Shown here: positions 8,584 to 17,042 of the stretch, piece by piece
Numbering within the stretch: the stretch's first letter is position 1
Layout of the letters: each line of letters starts with the position of its first letter
Origin: Terriglobia bacterium
GTDB lineage: Bacteria; Acidobacteriota; Terriglobia; Terriglobales; Acidobacteriaceae
NCBI GenBank assembly: GCA_020073165.1
Contig: JAIQFP010000011.1
Coordinates: 67,260 to 131,259, forward strand
DNA: 64,000 nucleotides
Direction: 5' to 3'
Program-made: the position numbers and the translations under genes
Notes under the pieces: generated by a model
Seen by the model: only the letters and a program-made list of their open reading frames with translations
The model's database searches: none
Told to the model about the DNA's origin: nothing

Positions 8584-10203
8584 CTAGCCAAGACTCAGCG
8601 CCTCGCCCCTCTGTTTGCGGCTCAGGATGTAGTCAAAAATCACGCGCGACACGAACACCGCGGTGAACAAGTTCGCTGCCAGACCAAAGGTCAGTGTGAC
8701 CGCGAATCCTTTCACCGGCCCGGTTCCGAAGATAAACAGGATGGCCGCTGTCACGATGGTCGTCACGTGGGTGTCAACGATGGTGATCCAGGCGTGGCCG
8801 AAGCCCTGCTCCACCGCGGAAGGCGGCGTCTTGCCGTTGCGTAACTCTTCCCGGATGCGTTCAAAGATCAGCACATTGGAGTCTACGCCCATACCGACCG
8901 TTAATATCACTCCAGCTATTCCCGGCAAGGTAAGGGTTGCTCCGCTGTAGCCCAGGAACCCCAGCAGGATGATCAGGTTCAGGATCAGGGCCACGTCCGC
9001 ATTGATCCCGGCCCCGTGATAGTACACCAGCATGAAGACGAGCACCGCCAGCATACCGATCACAGCGGCGGTGACCCCGGCGCGGATGGAGTCCGTTCCC
9101 AGGGAGGGGCCCACGGTGCGCTCTTCCAGGTACTTGATGCCGGCGGGGAGCGCGCCCGAGCGCAGAATCATGGCCAGGTCTTTGGCCTCCTGCTCGGTGA
9201 AGCGCCCGTTGATTACACCGGTATCGTGAATCGGTTCCTTGATGACGGCCTTTTCCTGCACCTTATTGTCGAGCACCACCGCCAGGTCTTCGCCGACGTG
9301 CGCGGAGGTAAAGGTGAAGAACCGCCGTCCGCCTTCTCCGGTCAAGGTGAAGCGCACGTCCGGCACGCCGTTCTCATCCCGGCCGGGCTCTGCCGTGCGC
9401 AGATCGCGCCCGGTCACTGCCGAGGACCGCGACACCAGATACCACTGCTCACCGGTGTCGGTAGCCTGGGTACCGATGTTCTTGCCTCGCATCAGCACCG
9501 TATCCGGCGGCAACACTCCGCCGTGCTGCTGCAGGGCGTCCTGCTCACTGGAATACGGTCCGCCCACCGCCTGCCGGATCTCCAACATAGCGGTGGACTG
9601 CATGATTTCCTTCACCCGCGCGGGGTCATCCACGCCGGGCAACTGCACCAGAATCTGGTACTGCCCCAGGCCGTGCTCCTGAATCACGGGCTCGGTGACG
9701 CCGAGCTGGTCAATGCGATTGCGGATGGTCTCAATGGCCTGGGCGACGGCGCGGTTCTTCAATTCGGCCAGCGACTGCGGCTTCATGGAGATGACCCAGG
9801 AATTCTCCGCACCAGAGTTTGCATCGTACTCGGGCAGGCGATCGCTGACGATAGACCGCAGGTCGGAGGTCGATTCCGGCGGAATGCCCTTGATCACGAT
9901 CTTATCGGGACTATTTACGGGATCGGGCGCGGTGATTTCGGTGTAGCTGATCTTATGGGTGCGCAGGTCTTCCTTCAGCCGCTCCATCGCATTGTCGGAT
10001 TCGACCTTGACTGCGTCGTTCACCTGTACCTGCAGGATCAGGTGAGTTCCACCCTTGAGATCCAGCCCCAGGTGGATGCGGTCGGTCATGGCGGCCAGCA
10101 GCCCCTGCCCGGACCAGTTGCTCGGGATGCCAATGATGCCGAACAGAAAGAACAGCAGCGTGGCGATAATCAGTATTAATTTCCAGCCCAGATTCTTGTT
10201 CAT
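8584..10203 (-). CDS. secD: protein translocase subunit SecD
   Basis: 539 residues. An N-terminal membrane helix is followed by the SecD signature HLGLDLKGGTHLILQV. The large periplasmic P1 domain includes AVAQAIETIRNRIDQLGVTEP and LVQLPGVDDPARVKEIM. Five membrane helices with GVDSNVLIFERIREELR complete it. SecDF pulls translocating proteins into the periplasm. It lies between yajC and secF on the same strand; the start is a clean ATG. Confidence 0.97.
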   Translation of the reverse strand: MNKNLGWKLILIIATLLFFLFGIIGIPSNWSGQGLLAAMTDRIHLGLDLKGGTHLILQVQVNDAVKVESDNAMERLKEDLRTHKISYTEITAPDPVNSPDKIVIKGIPPESTSDLRSIVSDRLPEYDANSGAENSWVISMKPQSLAELKNRAVAQAIETIRNRIDQLGVTEPVIQEHGLGQYQILVQLPGVDDPARVKEIMQSTAMLEIRQAVGGPYSSEQDALQQHGGVLPPDTVLMRGKNIGTQATDTGEQWYLVSRSSAVTGRDLRTAEPGRDENGVPDVRFTLTGEGGRRFFTFTSAHVGEDLAVVLDNKVQEKAVIKEPIHDTGVINGRFTEQEAKDLAMILRSGALPAGIKYLEERTVGPSLGTDSIRAGVTAAVIGMLAVLVFMLVYYHGAGINADVALILNLIILLGFLGYSGATLTLPGIAGVILTVGMGVDSNVLIFERIREELRNGKTPPSAVEQGFGHAWITIVDTHVTTIVTAAILFIFGTGPVKGFAVTLTFGLAANLFTAVFVSRVIFDYILSRKQRGEALSLG

Positions 10204-10288
10204 GGATGACTGCCCTTACTCAATCTCAAACCCGGTTTGTGGAGGCCAAGGGTCCCCGCCCGTCCTCATCAGGCCGGTGGCCCTGCTA

Positions 10289-10609
10289 TCACTTGGTGGT
10301 CACTTCCTCGCCCGAGCCCACCGAGACCACCGAGCCCCGGGTGACTTCGATCCTCAGATTGTCCGGCGGCACCCGCAGGTGGACATAATCATCCTTGAGA
10401 GCCACAATCGTGCCGCGCAAACCGCCGCTGGTGACGACCTTATCGCCCGTCTTCAACTCAGCCAGCATGGCTTGCCATTTCTTCTGGCGGCGCTGCTGCG
10501 GCATGATCAGCAGAAAATAGAAGATGGCAAAAATGAAGATGAGGGGGGCGAACCCCAGCCATCCCATCCCGCCACTGCTTTGTATTGCCAACAGATGTTG
10601 TGCGCTCAT
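10289..10609 (-). CDS. yajC: preprotein translocase subunit YajC
   Basis: 106 residues from the ATG at 10609; an upstream in-frame start (10675) would add residues not seen in the family. A single membrane helix (PLIFIFAIFYFLLIMPQQRRQKK) leads into the small SH3-like domain with MLAELKTGDKVVTSGGLRGTIV. It associates with SecDF in the inner membrane. Lies between tgt and secD, the classical order. Confidence 0.95.
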   Translation of the reverse strand: MSAQHLLAIQSSGGMGWLGFAPLIFIFAIFYFLLIMPQQRRQKKWQAMLAELKTGDKVVTSGGLRGTIVALKDDYVHLRVPPDNLRIEVTRGSVVSVGSGEEVTTK

Positions 10610-10788
10610 GAAACCCTGCAGACCTGTCTCACTCACAACCTGGCCCACGCCTTGCAGCGCTCTGGCCCTGTGCATGTTACCGCGGGAGTTCTCGTGTATT
10701 CAGGCCGGATATCCTTTAGCTCCAGGCACGAACCGGGAATGCCGAGCTAGGGTTTCGGTCGAGACCACACCTCAGAAAGAGAACGGAC

Positions 10789-11988
10789 CTATGTCCCAAG
10801 TTCAATAGAATGACGCACCAACCGCATGGTGTCAAGGTAGAAGCTCAGGTTGTGGACCGTGTTCAGGACTTGCGCCAGCACCTCGTTAGAGGCATACAGG
10901 TGCCGCAGGTAAGCACGCGAGTAACGCTGACAGACCCGGCATGTACAATTGGGGTCGAGCGGCTCCTGGTCGCCAGCATAACGGGCCTGTTTGATCGAGA
11001 TTTTGCCTTCGGACGTAAACAGCAATCCGTGCCGGGCGGCGCGGGTGGGCAGGACGCAATCCATCATGTCGATGCCGAGTTTGGCATATTCAACGATCTC
11101 CTCTGGGGTGCCGACACCCATCAGATAGCGAGGCTGGTCTGTGGGCAGGTGCTCGATCGTGGATTCGACAATCTCGCGGGTCAGGGCTCGAGGCTCGCCG
11201 ACGCTGAGCCCTCCAATGGCGTAGCCGGGGAAGCCGATTTCGATGGTGCGCTCGGTGGATTCTTTCCTCAGTTGGTGATCCATGCCGCCCTGCACGATGC
11301 CGAATAGGGCCTGGGTCTGCCCAGCCCACGTAGGGGCAGGTGTCCTCACCTGCCTAGCCGAGGGGAGGTCGGCAGTCGTCGGCAAGCGGCGCTCACGCGC
11401 CCGGACGGGGGCGTCCGGGCCTACGTGGTTCTTGCCCCACGGTACTTCTTCTTTGTGGTCTTCGAAATACTTTTTGCTGCGCTCCGCCCAGCGCAGGGTC
11501 AGCTCCATGGAAGCTCGAGTGCGGGAAGCTTCTGCCGGAAACTCCGTGCACTCATCAAACGCCATGATGATATCCGCGCCGAGCCCGATCTGTGCCGCCG
11601 TGGCGCTCTCCGGGCTGAAGAAGTGCGAGGAGCCGTCCAAATGCGAGCGGAAGGTGACGCCCTCTTCGGTGACTTTGCGGAGATCATTGAGGCTGAAAAC
11701 CTGGAAACCGCCGGAGTCGGTCAAGATGGCGCGGGGCCAAGACATGAAGCGATGCAGCCCGCCCAACTGCCGGACTTGTTCGACTCCCGGCCGGAGATAG
11801 AGGTGGTAGGTATTTCCCAGCAAGATCTGTACGCCCAGCTCTTCAAGGATGTCCTGGGACACGCTCTTCACGGACGCCAGGGTTCCCACCGGCATGAAGA
11901 CGGGCGTTTCGACGTCACCATGTGGCGTAATCAGGCGCCCGGCGCGCGCCGAACCACTGGCGGCCTCGAGTCGGAACTGGGTGGACAT
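10789..11988 (-). CDS. tgt: queuine tRNA-ribosyltransferase, with in-frame repeat insertion
   Basis: 399 residues from the ATG at 11988; longer reads add a non-homologous N-terminus. The enzyme exchanges guanine 34 of GU(N) tRNAs for preQ1/queuine. Active-site motifs are present: LTDSGGFQVFSL (nucleophile Asp region), ALFGIVQGG, GLSVGEP and the zinc site CTCRVCQRYSRAYLRHL. Between DHKEEVPWGKNH and ALFGIVQGG there is a stretch of about 34 residues absent from normal Tgt. It is encoded by a repeat element (11327-11427) and rich in Arg, Pro and Ala. It falls at a surface loop position, so activity may survive. Heads the tgt-yajC-secD-secF cluster. Confidence 0.95.
   Translation of the reverse strand: MSTQFRLEAASGSARAGRLITPHGDVETPVFMPVGTLASVKSVSQDILEELGVQILLGNTYHLYLRPGVEQVRQLGGLHRFMSWPRAILTDSGGFQVFSLNDLRKVTEEGVTFRSHLDGSSHFFSPESATAAQIGLGADIIMAFDECTEFPAEASRTRASMELTLRWAERSKKYFEDHKEEVPWGKNHVGPDAPVRARERRLPTTADLPSARQVRTPAPTWAGQTQALFGIVQGGMDHQLRKESTERTIEIGFPGYAIGGLSVGEPRALTREIVESTIEHLPTDQPRYLMGVGTPEEIVEYAKLGIDMMDCVLPTRAARHGLLFTSEGKISIKQARYAGDQEPLDPNCTCRVCQRYSRAYLRHLYASNEVLAQVLNTVHNLSFYLDTMRLVRHSIELGT
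11327..11427. repeat. repeat element inserted in frame in tgt
   Basis: About 101 bp bounded by CACGTAGG and its inverse CCTACGTG. Internal hairpins include GGCAGGTG...CACCTGCC and CCGGACGGGGGCGTCCGG. Its right half (CCGGACGGGGGCGTCCGG, then CTACGTGG) is shared almost base for base with the insertion in selD (61073-61150). Its left end resembles the element at 12504-12668. Confidence 0.8.
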
Positions 11989-12040
11989 TGCTTGGGATTG
12001 TAAAAGAAGCGGCGGGCGAAAACCTTGGGTGCGTGGTGGG

Positions 12041-12502
12041 TTAGAGCTCCAATTCAATAATCGCGCCACTCACCTTCCCGGCACTGACCGTTAACCTGCC
12101 CACGGTCACCGGCAAACGAAACCGCCGCGGCCCAGCGCTGCCCGGATTGAAATACAGCACGCCACGCCTGATCTCCTGATGAGGTCGGTGGCTGTGCCCG
12201 CAAACCACAGCCGCGAATTCCGCCGCCTCGGGTTTCAGATCCAGTTCTTGCAGGACGTGTAGCACGTAGATCGAAACTCTGTCTGCCTCAAGTACGTCGG
12301 TGGCCGGAATCTTCTTCGCCCAGGCTCCGCGATCCACATTCCCTCGCACGGCCGTCACCGGAGCAATCTTCCCCAGCTTGCCCAGAATTTCCGGGTCGCC
12401 GATGTCGCCGGCGTGAATGATGTGGTCGGAGCCATGCAGCGCGGCGATGGCCTCTGGGCGGAGCAGGCCGTGGGTGTCAGAGATAACGCCGATGATCATC
12501 AA
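12041..12502 (-). CDS. YfcE/MJ0936-type metallophosphodiesterase
   Basis: 153 residues with the calcineurin-like metal-binding blocks in order: GVISDTHG (residues 5-12), HAGDIGD, VRGNVDRG, and CGHSHRPH near the C-terminus. This small family hydrolyses phosphodiesters with a two-metal centre in the cytoplasm; the physiological substrate is generally unknown. The start reads MMIIGVISDTHG, so either of the first two Met may be used. It is separated from thrS only by a MITE-like element. Confidence 0.9.
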   Translation of the reverse strand: MMIIGVISDTHGLLRPEAIAALHGSDHIIHAGDIGDPEILGKLGKIAPVTAVRGNVDRGAWAKKIPATDVLEADRVSIYVLHVLQELDLKPEAAEFAAVVCGHSHRPHQEIRRGVLYFNPGSAGPRRFRLPVTVGRLTVSAGKVSGAIIELEL

Positions 12503-12503
12503 T

Positions 12504-12668
12504 CACGTAGGGACGGCCGCCCTCGGCTGTCCACCGGGCAGAGCGAGGTAACCTCCCATTGTACGGGCAGACTACGAGGAAGAAAGTCTCGGAAGTGCCG
12601 ATGTCTTCCCAGGCTGGGAAACGAAAGAAAACGCCCGCCGGGACAGCCGAGGCGGCTGTCCCTAAGTG
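12504..12668. mobile_element. MITE-like element with ~29-bp terminal inverted repeats
   Basis: The left end (12504-12532, starting CACGTAGGGACGGCCGCC) and the right end (12640-12668, inverse reading CACTTAGGGACAGCCGCC) are imperfect inverted copies about 29 bp long, around roughly 107 bp of unique DNA without a gene. Each end can also fold on itself. The terminal sequence is shared with the selD insertion (61073), the tgt insertion (11327) and 29524. No transposase is present, so it is a non-autonomous repeat. It fills the whole yfcE-thrS gap. Confidence 0.7.
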
Positions 12669-12678
12669 ATCATTGCCG

Positions 12679-14625
12679 CTACAACGTCGGGCTTTTCTCC
12701 GCAATCAGCTTCCTGATCTTCTCCACGAACTCCTCCGCGGGCATGTCTTCGGTCTTCTCTTTCCCCCGGGTGCGGACGTTCACCTTACCGGCTTCGGCTT
12801 CTTTGTCGCCCATGACCAGCAGGAACGGGACTTTCTGCATGGCGTGCTCGCGGATCTTGGCGTTCATTTTTTCGTTGCGGGCATCCACGTGTACACGCAC
12901 GCCGATGGCTTTCAGCTGATCGGCGACTTGGTTGGCATAGTCGGCGTGGCGCTCACTGATGGGAATCATCACCGCCTGCACCGGTGAGAGCCAAACCGGG
13001 AACGCGCCGGCGTAATGCTCAATCAGCACGCCAAAGAAGCGTTCCACCGACCCGTACAGCGCGCGGTGCACCATCAGCGGTTGCTTGCGCGAGCCGTCCT
13101 CTGCGACATACTCCAGGCCGAAGCGCTGCGGCAGGTTGAAATCGAACTGCACGGTGGAGAGCTGCCACAGCCGGCCGATCGCGTCCACCAGCTTGATGTC
13201 GATCTTCGGTCCGTAGAACGCGGCTTCCCCGGGCATGGTCTTGTATTCGATTTTGCGGCGCTGGAGCACGTTCTCCAGCGACCGCGTCGCCAGGTTCCAC
13301 TGATCTTCGCTGCCCACGAAGTTCTGGCGGTCCTGCGGGTTCCAGGTCGAAAGCTCAGTCTGGAATTGATCGAAGCCGAAATCCTTCAGCACATCGAGAG
13401 CAAAATCCAGGCAGCCTGCGATTTCATCCTCAATCTGTTCTGGCGTGCAGAAGATGTGGGCATCATCCTGGGTAAATCCGCGGACGCGCATTAGCCCATG
13501 CATCACGCCAGAGCGTTCGTAGCGATAGACCGTTCCCAGTTCGCCCAGGCGTACCGGCAGGTCACGATACGACTTGAGCGAATCTTTATAGATGAGGATG
13601 TGGAACGGGCAGTTCATTGGCTTCATGCGGTATTCGGCGTCATCGAGCTCCATGACGTCGAACATGTTCTGCACGTAGTAGCCCTCGTGTCCCGAGGTCT
13701 GCCACAACTGCCGCCGCGCGACGTGCGGCGTGTATACCAGCGAGTAGCCGCGGCGGATGTACTCGTTGCGCATCCAGTCTTCCATCTCTTTGCGGATGAT
13801 GCCGCCCTTGGGATGCCAGAAAATCAGCCCCGGCCCGGCGAGTTCCTGGATGGAGAACAGATCGAGCTGCTGGCCGAGCACGCGATGGTCGCGTTTCTTG
13901 GCTTCTTCCTGCTTGTGCAAGTACTCGTCGAGATCTTTCTTGGAGAAAAACGAAGTCCCGTAGATGCGCTGCAGTTGTGGGTTCTTTTCGTCGCCGAGCC
14001 AATACGCGCCGGCGATGTTCAGCAGCTTGAAGGCCTTGATCTTGCCGGTCGACGGCACATGCGGGCCGCGGCAGAAGTCAGTGAACTTCCCGGTCCGATA
14101 AATCGAAATCTTTTCATTGGGCTTGGTGAACTGCTCGATGAAGTGGCACTTCATGAAGTCGCCTTCTTTTTTGAACTCCTCCAGACCCTGGTCGCGAGGC
14201 AGAAACTCGCGGGCATAGGGAATATTCTGCTGCACCAGTTCCTGCATCTTCTTTTCGATCTTCTGCAAGTCTTCCGCGGTAAACGGAGTCGGCCGGTAGA
14301 AGTCGTAAAAGAACCCACTCTCGGTCGCGGGGCCGTGGCCAAGCTTGGTCTCAGGAAAAAGTTCCAGCACCGCCGCCGCCAGCAAGTGCGCCGAAGAATG
14401 CCGGTAGACTTCCAGAGCTTCGGGATCTTTTTCGGTGAGGATGCGGAGGGGAGTGTCTTTTTCCAGAGGCCGGGTTAAGTCAATGAGATCGCCGTTGGTC
14501 TTGGCCGCAAGTGCGGCGTCGGCCAGGCGCTGGCCGATGGACTTGGCGATGTCGAGGGCGGTGGTGCCCTTGGGGACTTCTTTGGTGCTGCCGTCGGGGA
14601 GCTTTACATGAATGCTGTCGGACAT
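12679..14625 (-). CDS. thrS: threonine-tRNA ligase
   Basis: 648 residues, the full length of bacterial ThrRS. Domain order: TGS domain (residues 1-65, VKLPDGSTKEVPKGTTALDIA), editing domain with HSSAHLL and the HxxxH-type metal site, catalytic class II core (motif 2 around VYRYERSGVMHGLMRVRGFTQDDAH, zinc ligand in KPMNCPFH), and an anticodon-binding domain at the end (VWLSPVQAVMIPISERH). It charges tRNA-Thr. No T-box leader is evident in the short upstream region. Confidence 0.97.
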   Translation of the reverse strand: MSDSIHVKLPDGSTKEVPKGTTALDIAKSIGQRLADAALAAKTNGDLIDLTRPLEKDTPLRILTEKDPEALEVYRHSSAHLLAAAVLELFPETKLGHGPATESGFFYDFYRPTPFTAEDLQKIEKKMQELVQQNIPYAREFLPRDQGLEEFKKEGDFMKCHFIEQFTKPNEKISIYRTGKFTDFCRGPHVPSTGKIKAFKLLNIAGAYWLGDEKNPQLQRIYGTSFFSKKDLDEYLHKQEEAKKRDHRVLGQQLDLFSIQELAGPGLIFWHPKGGIIRKEMEDWMRNEYIRRGYSLVYTPHVARRQLWQTSGHEGYYVQNMFDVMELDDAEYRMKPMNCPFHILIYKDSLKSYRDLPVRLGELGTVYRYERSGVMHGLMRVRGFTQDDAHIFCTPEQIEDEIAGCLDFALDVLKDFGFDQFQTELSTWNPQDRQNFVGSEDQWNLATRSLENVLQRRKIEYKTMPGEAAFYGPKIDIKLVDAIGRLWQLSTVQFDFNLPQRFGLEYVAEDGSRKQPLMVHRALYGSVERFFGVLIEHYAGAFPVWLSPVQAVMIPISERHADYANQVADQLKAIGVRVHVDARNEKMNAKIREHAMQKVPFLLVMGDKEAEAGKVNVRTRGKEKTEDMPAEEFVEKIRKLIAEKSPTL

Positions 14626-14734
14626 AGATCGAAACCTGTAGCTGGCTGAATCTTTTCAGTTTATTGGAGTGGCACAGGAGGGTCAAACCCAGGAGGATTG
14701 GGGTAGGCTTATGAATACGTATCCGGAGGAAGCT

Positions 14735-15442
14735 ATGTCCCACCCCACCCGGCGTGAATTGCTCGTTAAGACTGTCACCACGACCGCTGCAACCCTCATC
14801 GCCCCAGTTGCGCTTCTAGGAGCCGAAAGCAAGACCGAACCCGAGGTTGCCGCGACCGAAGACCTGATGCGGGAACATGGCGTGTTGCGCCGCGCCCTGC
14901 TCATTTACGCCGAACTTGCGGACAAGATCCGCCAGCAGTCCGGTTCGATTGATGCGGCCGCGCTCCACAAAGCTGCCCAACTGTTCCGCACTTTCGGCGA
15001 GGACTATCACGAGAAAATGCTGGAGGAGCAGCGCATCTTTCCGATTGTCCGGAAGATGAAAGGCGAAGCCGCCAAGTATCCCGACATCCTGGTGGCGCAG
15101 CACCATCGTGGCCGTGAAATTACCGACTACATGCTGGCCGTGACCAGCGGGCCGAGAATCGCCAGCCAGCATTCCGAGCCTCTGGCTCGCGCCATCCAAG
15201 GCTTCGTTCTGATGTACCAGAACCACGCGGCGCGGGAGGACACCATCGTTTTCCCGGCGTGGAAGCAAAGCCTCACCGCGAAGCAGTTGGACGAAATCTC
15301 CGACCACTTCGAAGACATTGAGCACAAAATGTTCGGCGCAGATGGTTTCGAGGATGCGGAGAAGACCATCGGGGGCATCGAGCAGACCTTTGGCTTGGCG
15401 GATATTTCACAGTTCACAGCCCCGCCTCCGCCTCGACCGTAG
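14735..15442 (+). CDS. Tat-exported hemerythrin-like HHE domain protein
   Basis: 235 residues. The ATG at 14735 is chosen because GGAGGA lies 4-5 bases upstream; an earlier ATG at 14711 has none. The N-terminus MSHPTRRELLVKTVTTTAATLIAPVALLG has a twin-arginine signal. The mature part is a four-helix bundle with hemerythrin metal ligands: MREHGVLRR, EDYHEKMLEEQ, AQHHRGREI and YQNHAAREDTIVFPAW. Such proteins bind a di-iron centre and sense or carry O2/NO, or repair Fe-S damage. The Pro-rich end is not conserved. A putative chromate transporter starts 9 bases later, so the two form an operon. A periplasmic redox role linked to metal stress is possible. Confidence 0.85.
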   Translation: MSHPTRRELLVKTVTTTAATLIAPVALLGAESKTEPEVAATEDLMREHGVLRRALLIYAELADKIRQQSGSIDAAALHKAAQLFRTFGEDYHEKMLEEQRIFPIVRKMKGEAAKYPDILVAQHHRGREITDYMLAVTSGPRIASQHSEPLARAIQGFVLMYQNHAAREDTIVFPAWKQSLTAKQLDEISDHFEDIEHKMFGADGFEDAEKTIGGIEQTFGLADISQFTAPPPPRP

Positions 15443-15451
15443 GACAAACCC

Positions 15452-16615
15452 TTGACGACCAGCGTGAAACCCACCATTGGGCACAGCGGACGCTCCCGTG
15501 AGTTGCGGGAGTTGGCAACTCTTTTTCTGCGGTTGGGTACCACCGCATTCGGAGGACCCGCCGCGCATCTTGCCATCATGCGCGAACAAGTGGTCAGCCG
15601 GCGCCAGTGGCTCAGCGATCAGGAATTTCTCGACCTGATCAGCGCCTGCAACCTGATTCCCGGCCCAAATTCCACCGAAATGGCCATCCACATTGGGCAC
15701 AGGCGCGCCGGATGGCCGGGCTTATTGACCGCCGGTGTGTGTTTCATTCTGCCCGCCGCAGTGATGGTGACCGGAATCGCCTGGGCCTACACGAAATTCG
15801 GCAGCCTGCCGGCTATGCAAGGCGTGCTGGTTGGGGTAAAGCCGGTGGTAGTCGTCATCGTGCTGCAGGCGCTGGTGGTTCTCAAGCGATCTGCGCTCAA
15901 GTCGCGTTGGCTCCAAACATTGGCATTCCTTGCCGCACTTCTCAGCTTGGTTGGAGTCTACGAACTGACCGTGCTCTTCGGAGTGGCGGCTGCGGCCGTG
16001 GTGGTACAGCAAGGAAGAAACTGGCCGCGGCGCATCCGCGCCCTAGCTCCAATTCCGCTCTTTGCCTTGGCGTCCGACTCGCCAGCCGCATCGGTGGCCC
16101 TGGGAAAACTCTTCCTCGTCATGGCCAAAGTGGGTTCGGTGTTGTTTGGCAGCGGATATGTGCTGCTTGCCTTCCTCCAATCCGAACTTGTGGAACAACG
16201 CCACTGGATCACAGCCGGCCAGTTGCTTGACGCCGTGGCGGTGGGGCAGGTCACTCCCGGCCCGGTTTTTACTACCGCGACCTTCCTGGGCTACCTGATG
16301 GCCGGCCCAAGGGGCGCCGCGGTGGCAACCGTGGGTATCTTCTTCCCGGCTTTTGCTTTCGTGGCACTCACGGCGCCGCTCCTGGCGCGGCTTCGCGGCT
16401 CGGCTCCGCTCGGCGTGTTTCTCGACGGTCTGAACGCGGCCTCCCTGGGGCTGATTGCGGCCGTAACCGTGCAGATCGGCAGGACAGCCTTCGTCAATCT
16501 CCCAACGATGTTTATTGCCGCAGTGGCGGCGCTGTTGCTTTTTCGGTTTCGCGTCAGTTCGACCTGGCTGGTGCTGGGTGGGGCGGTTGCTGGATGGCTG
16601 ATTTCGGTTTTCTAG
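15452..16615 (+). CDS. chrA: long-chain chromate transporter, CHR family
   Basis: 387 residues from a TTG start 9 bases after the hemerythrin gene. It has two homologous CHR domains, the long-chain form. The first holds FLRLGTTAFGGPAAHLAIM and NLIPGPNSTEMAIHIGHRRAG. The second holds VLFGSGYVLLAFLQSELV and AVGQVTPGPVFTTATFLGYL. Around ten membrane helices. Family members extrude chromate (and perhaps sulfate) from the cytoplasm. Substrate in this organism is not shown by sequence. Confidence 0.9.
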   Translation: MTTSVKPTIGHSGRSRELRELATLFLRLGTTAFGGPAAHLAIMREQVVSRRQWLSDQEFLDLISACNLIPGPNSTEMAIHIGHRRAGWPGLLTAGVCFILPAAVMVTGIAWAYTKFGSLPAMQGVLVGVKPVVVVIVLQALVVLKRSALKSRWLQTLAFLAALLSLVGVYELTVLFGVAAAAVVVQQGRNWPRRIRALAPIPLFALASDSPAASVALGKLFLVMAKVGSVLFGSGYVLLAFLQSELVEQRHWITAGQLLDAVAVGQVTPGPVFTTATFLGYLMAGPRGAAVATVGIFFPAFAFVALTAPLLARLRGSAPLGVFLDGLNAASLGLIAAVTVQIGRTAFVNLPTMFIAAVAALLLFRFRVSSTWLVLGGAVAGWLISVF

Positions 16616-16793
16616 CGCGCAGGATCTCAATCGCCAGGACAGTTGAGTCCCTCCTAACGGGAGGACAGATAACGAATGGGCACGCCCCGCTTTTGTTGCT
16701 TGCCCCTGGGCTTCCCTGCAACCTGATGGCTCCATTCGCCCGGGCTCCGGAACCTCCAAGCGATGTCTTTCGTAGAACTGTCTGGGGGCACTT

Positions 16794-17042
16794 ATGCGAC
16801 ACGTAAGCCGGTGGATCGCTCAACTTCTGGCCGGTTTCGCGCTCTTTGTGCTGTCCCAGGTGGTTTGGTGGTTCGTCGGCTTACCGTACTGGCAACGGTC
16901 ACCAACCAGTAGCGATGTCAGCGAACTCACGGGGATCGGGGGGCTTGTTACTGCTGGTTTGTTCGCAGCTAGCCAAACCCTTTCTTATTTCCTAATGCGT
17001 TCCGCTCTGAAGGTTCGTCCGAAAACCAACTCTGATCACTGA
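16794..17042 (+). CDS. small two-helix membrane protein, unknown function
   Basis: 82 residues with two hydrophobic segments (IAQLLAGFALFVLSQVVWWFVG and IGGLVTAGLFAASQTLSYFLM). A G-rich potential ribosome site (TGGGGGC) lies 5 bases before the ATG. The end overlaps the convergent MFS gene by 7 bases. No family recognised. It may be real, but the support is only the start signal and membrane pattern. The preceding 178 bp (16616-16793) contains only a weak hairpin around 16646-16666. Confidence 0.5.
   Translation: MRHVSRWIAQLLAGFALFVLSQVVWWFVGLPYWQRSPTSSDVSELTGIGGLVTAGLFAASQTLSYFLMRSALKVRPKTNSDH

Noticed and set aside
9016..10179. Open frame of 387 codons on the plus strand opposite secD
   Set aside because: secD is certain from its motifs; the antisense frame is a GC-codon artefact.
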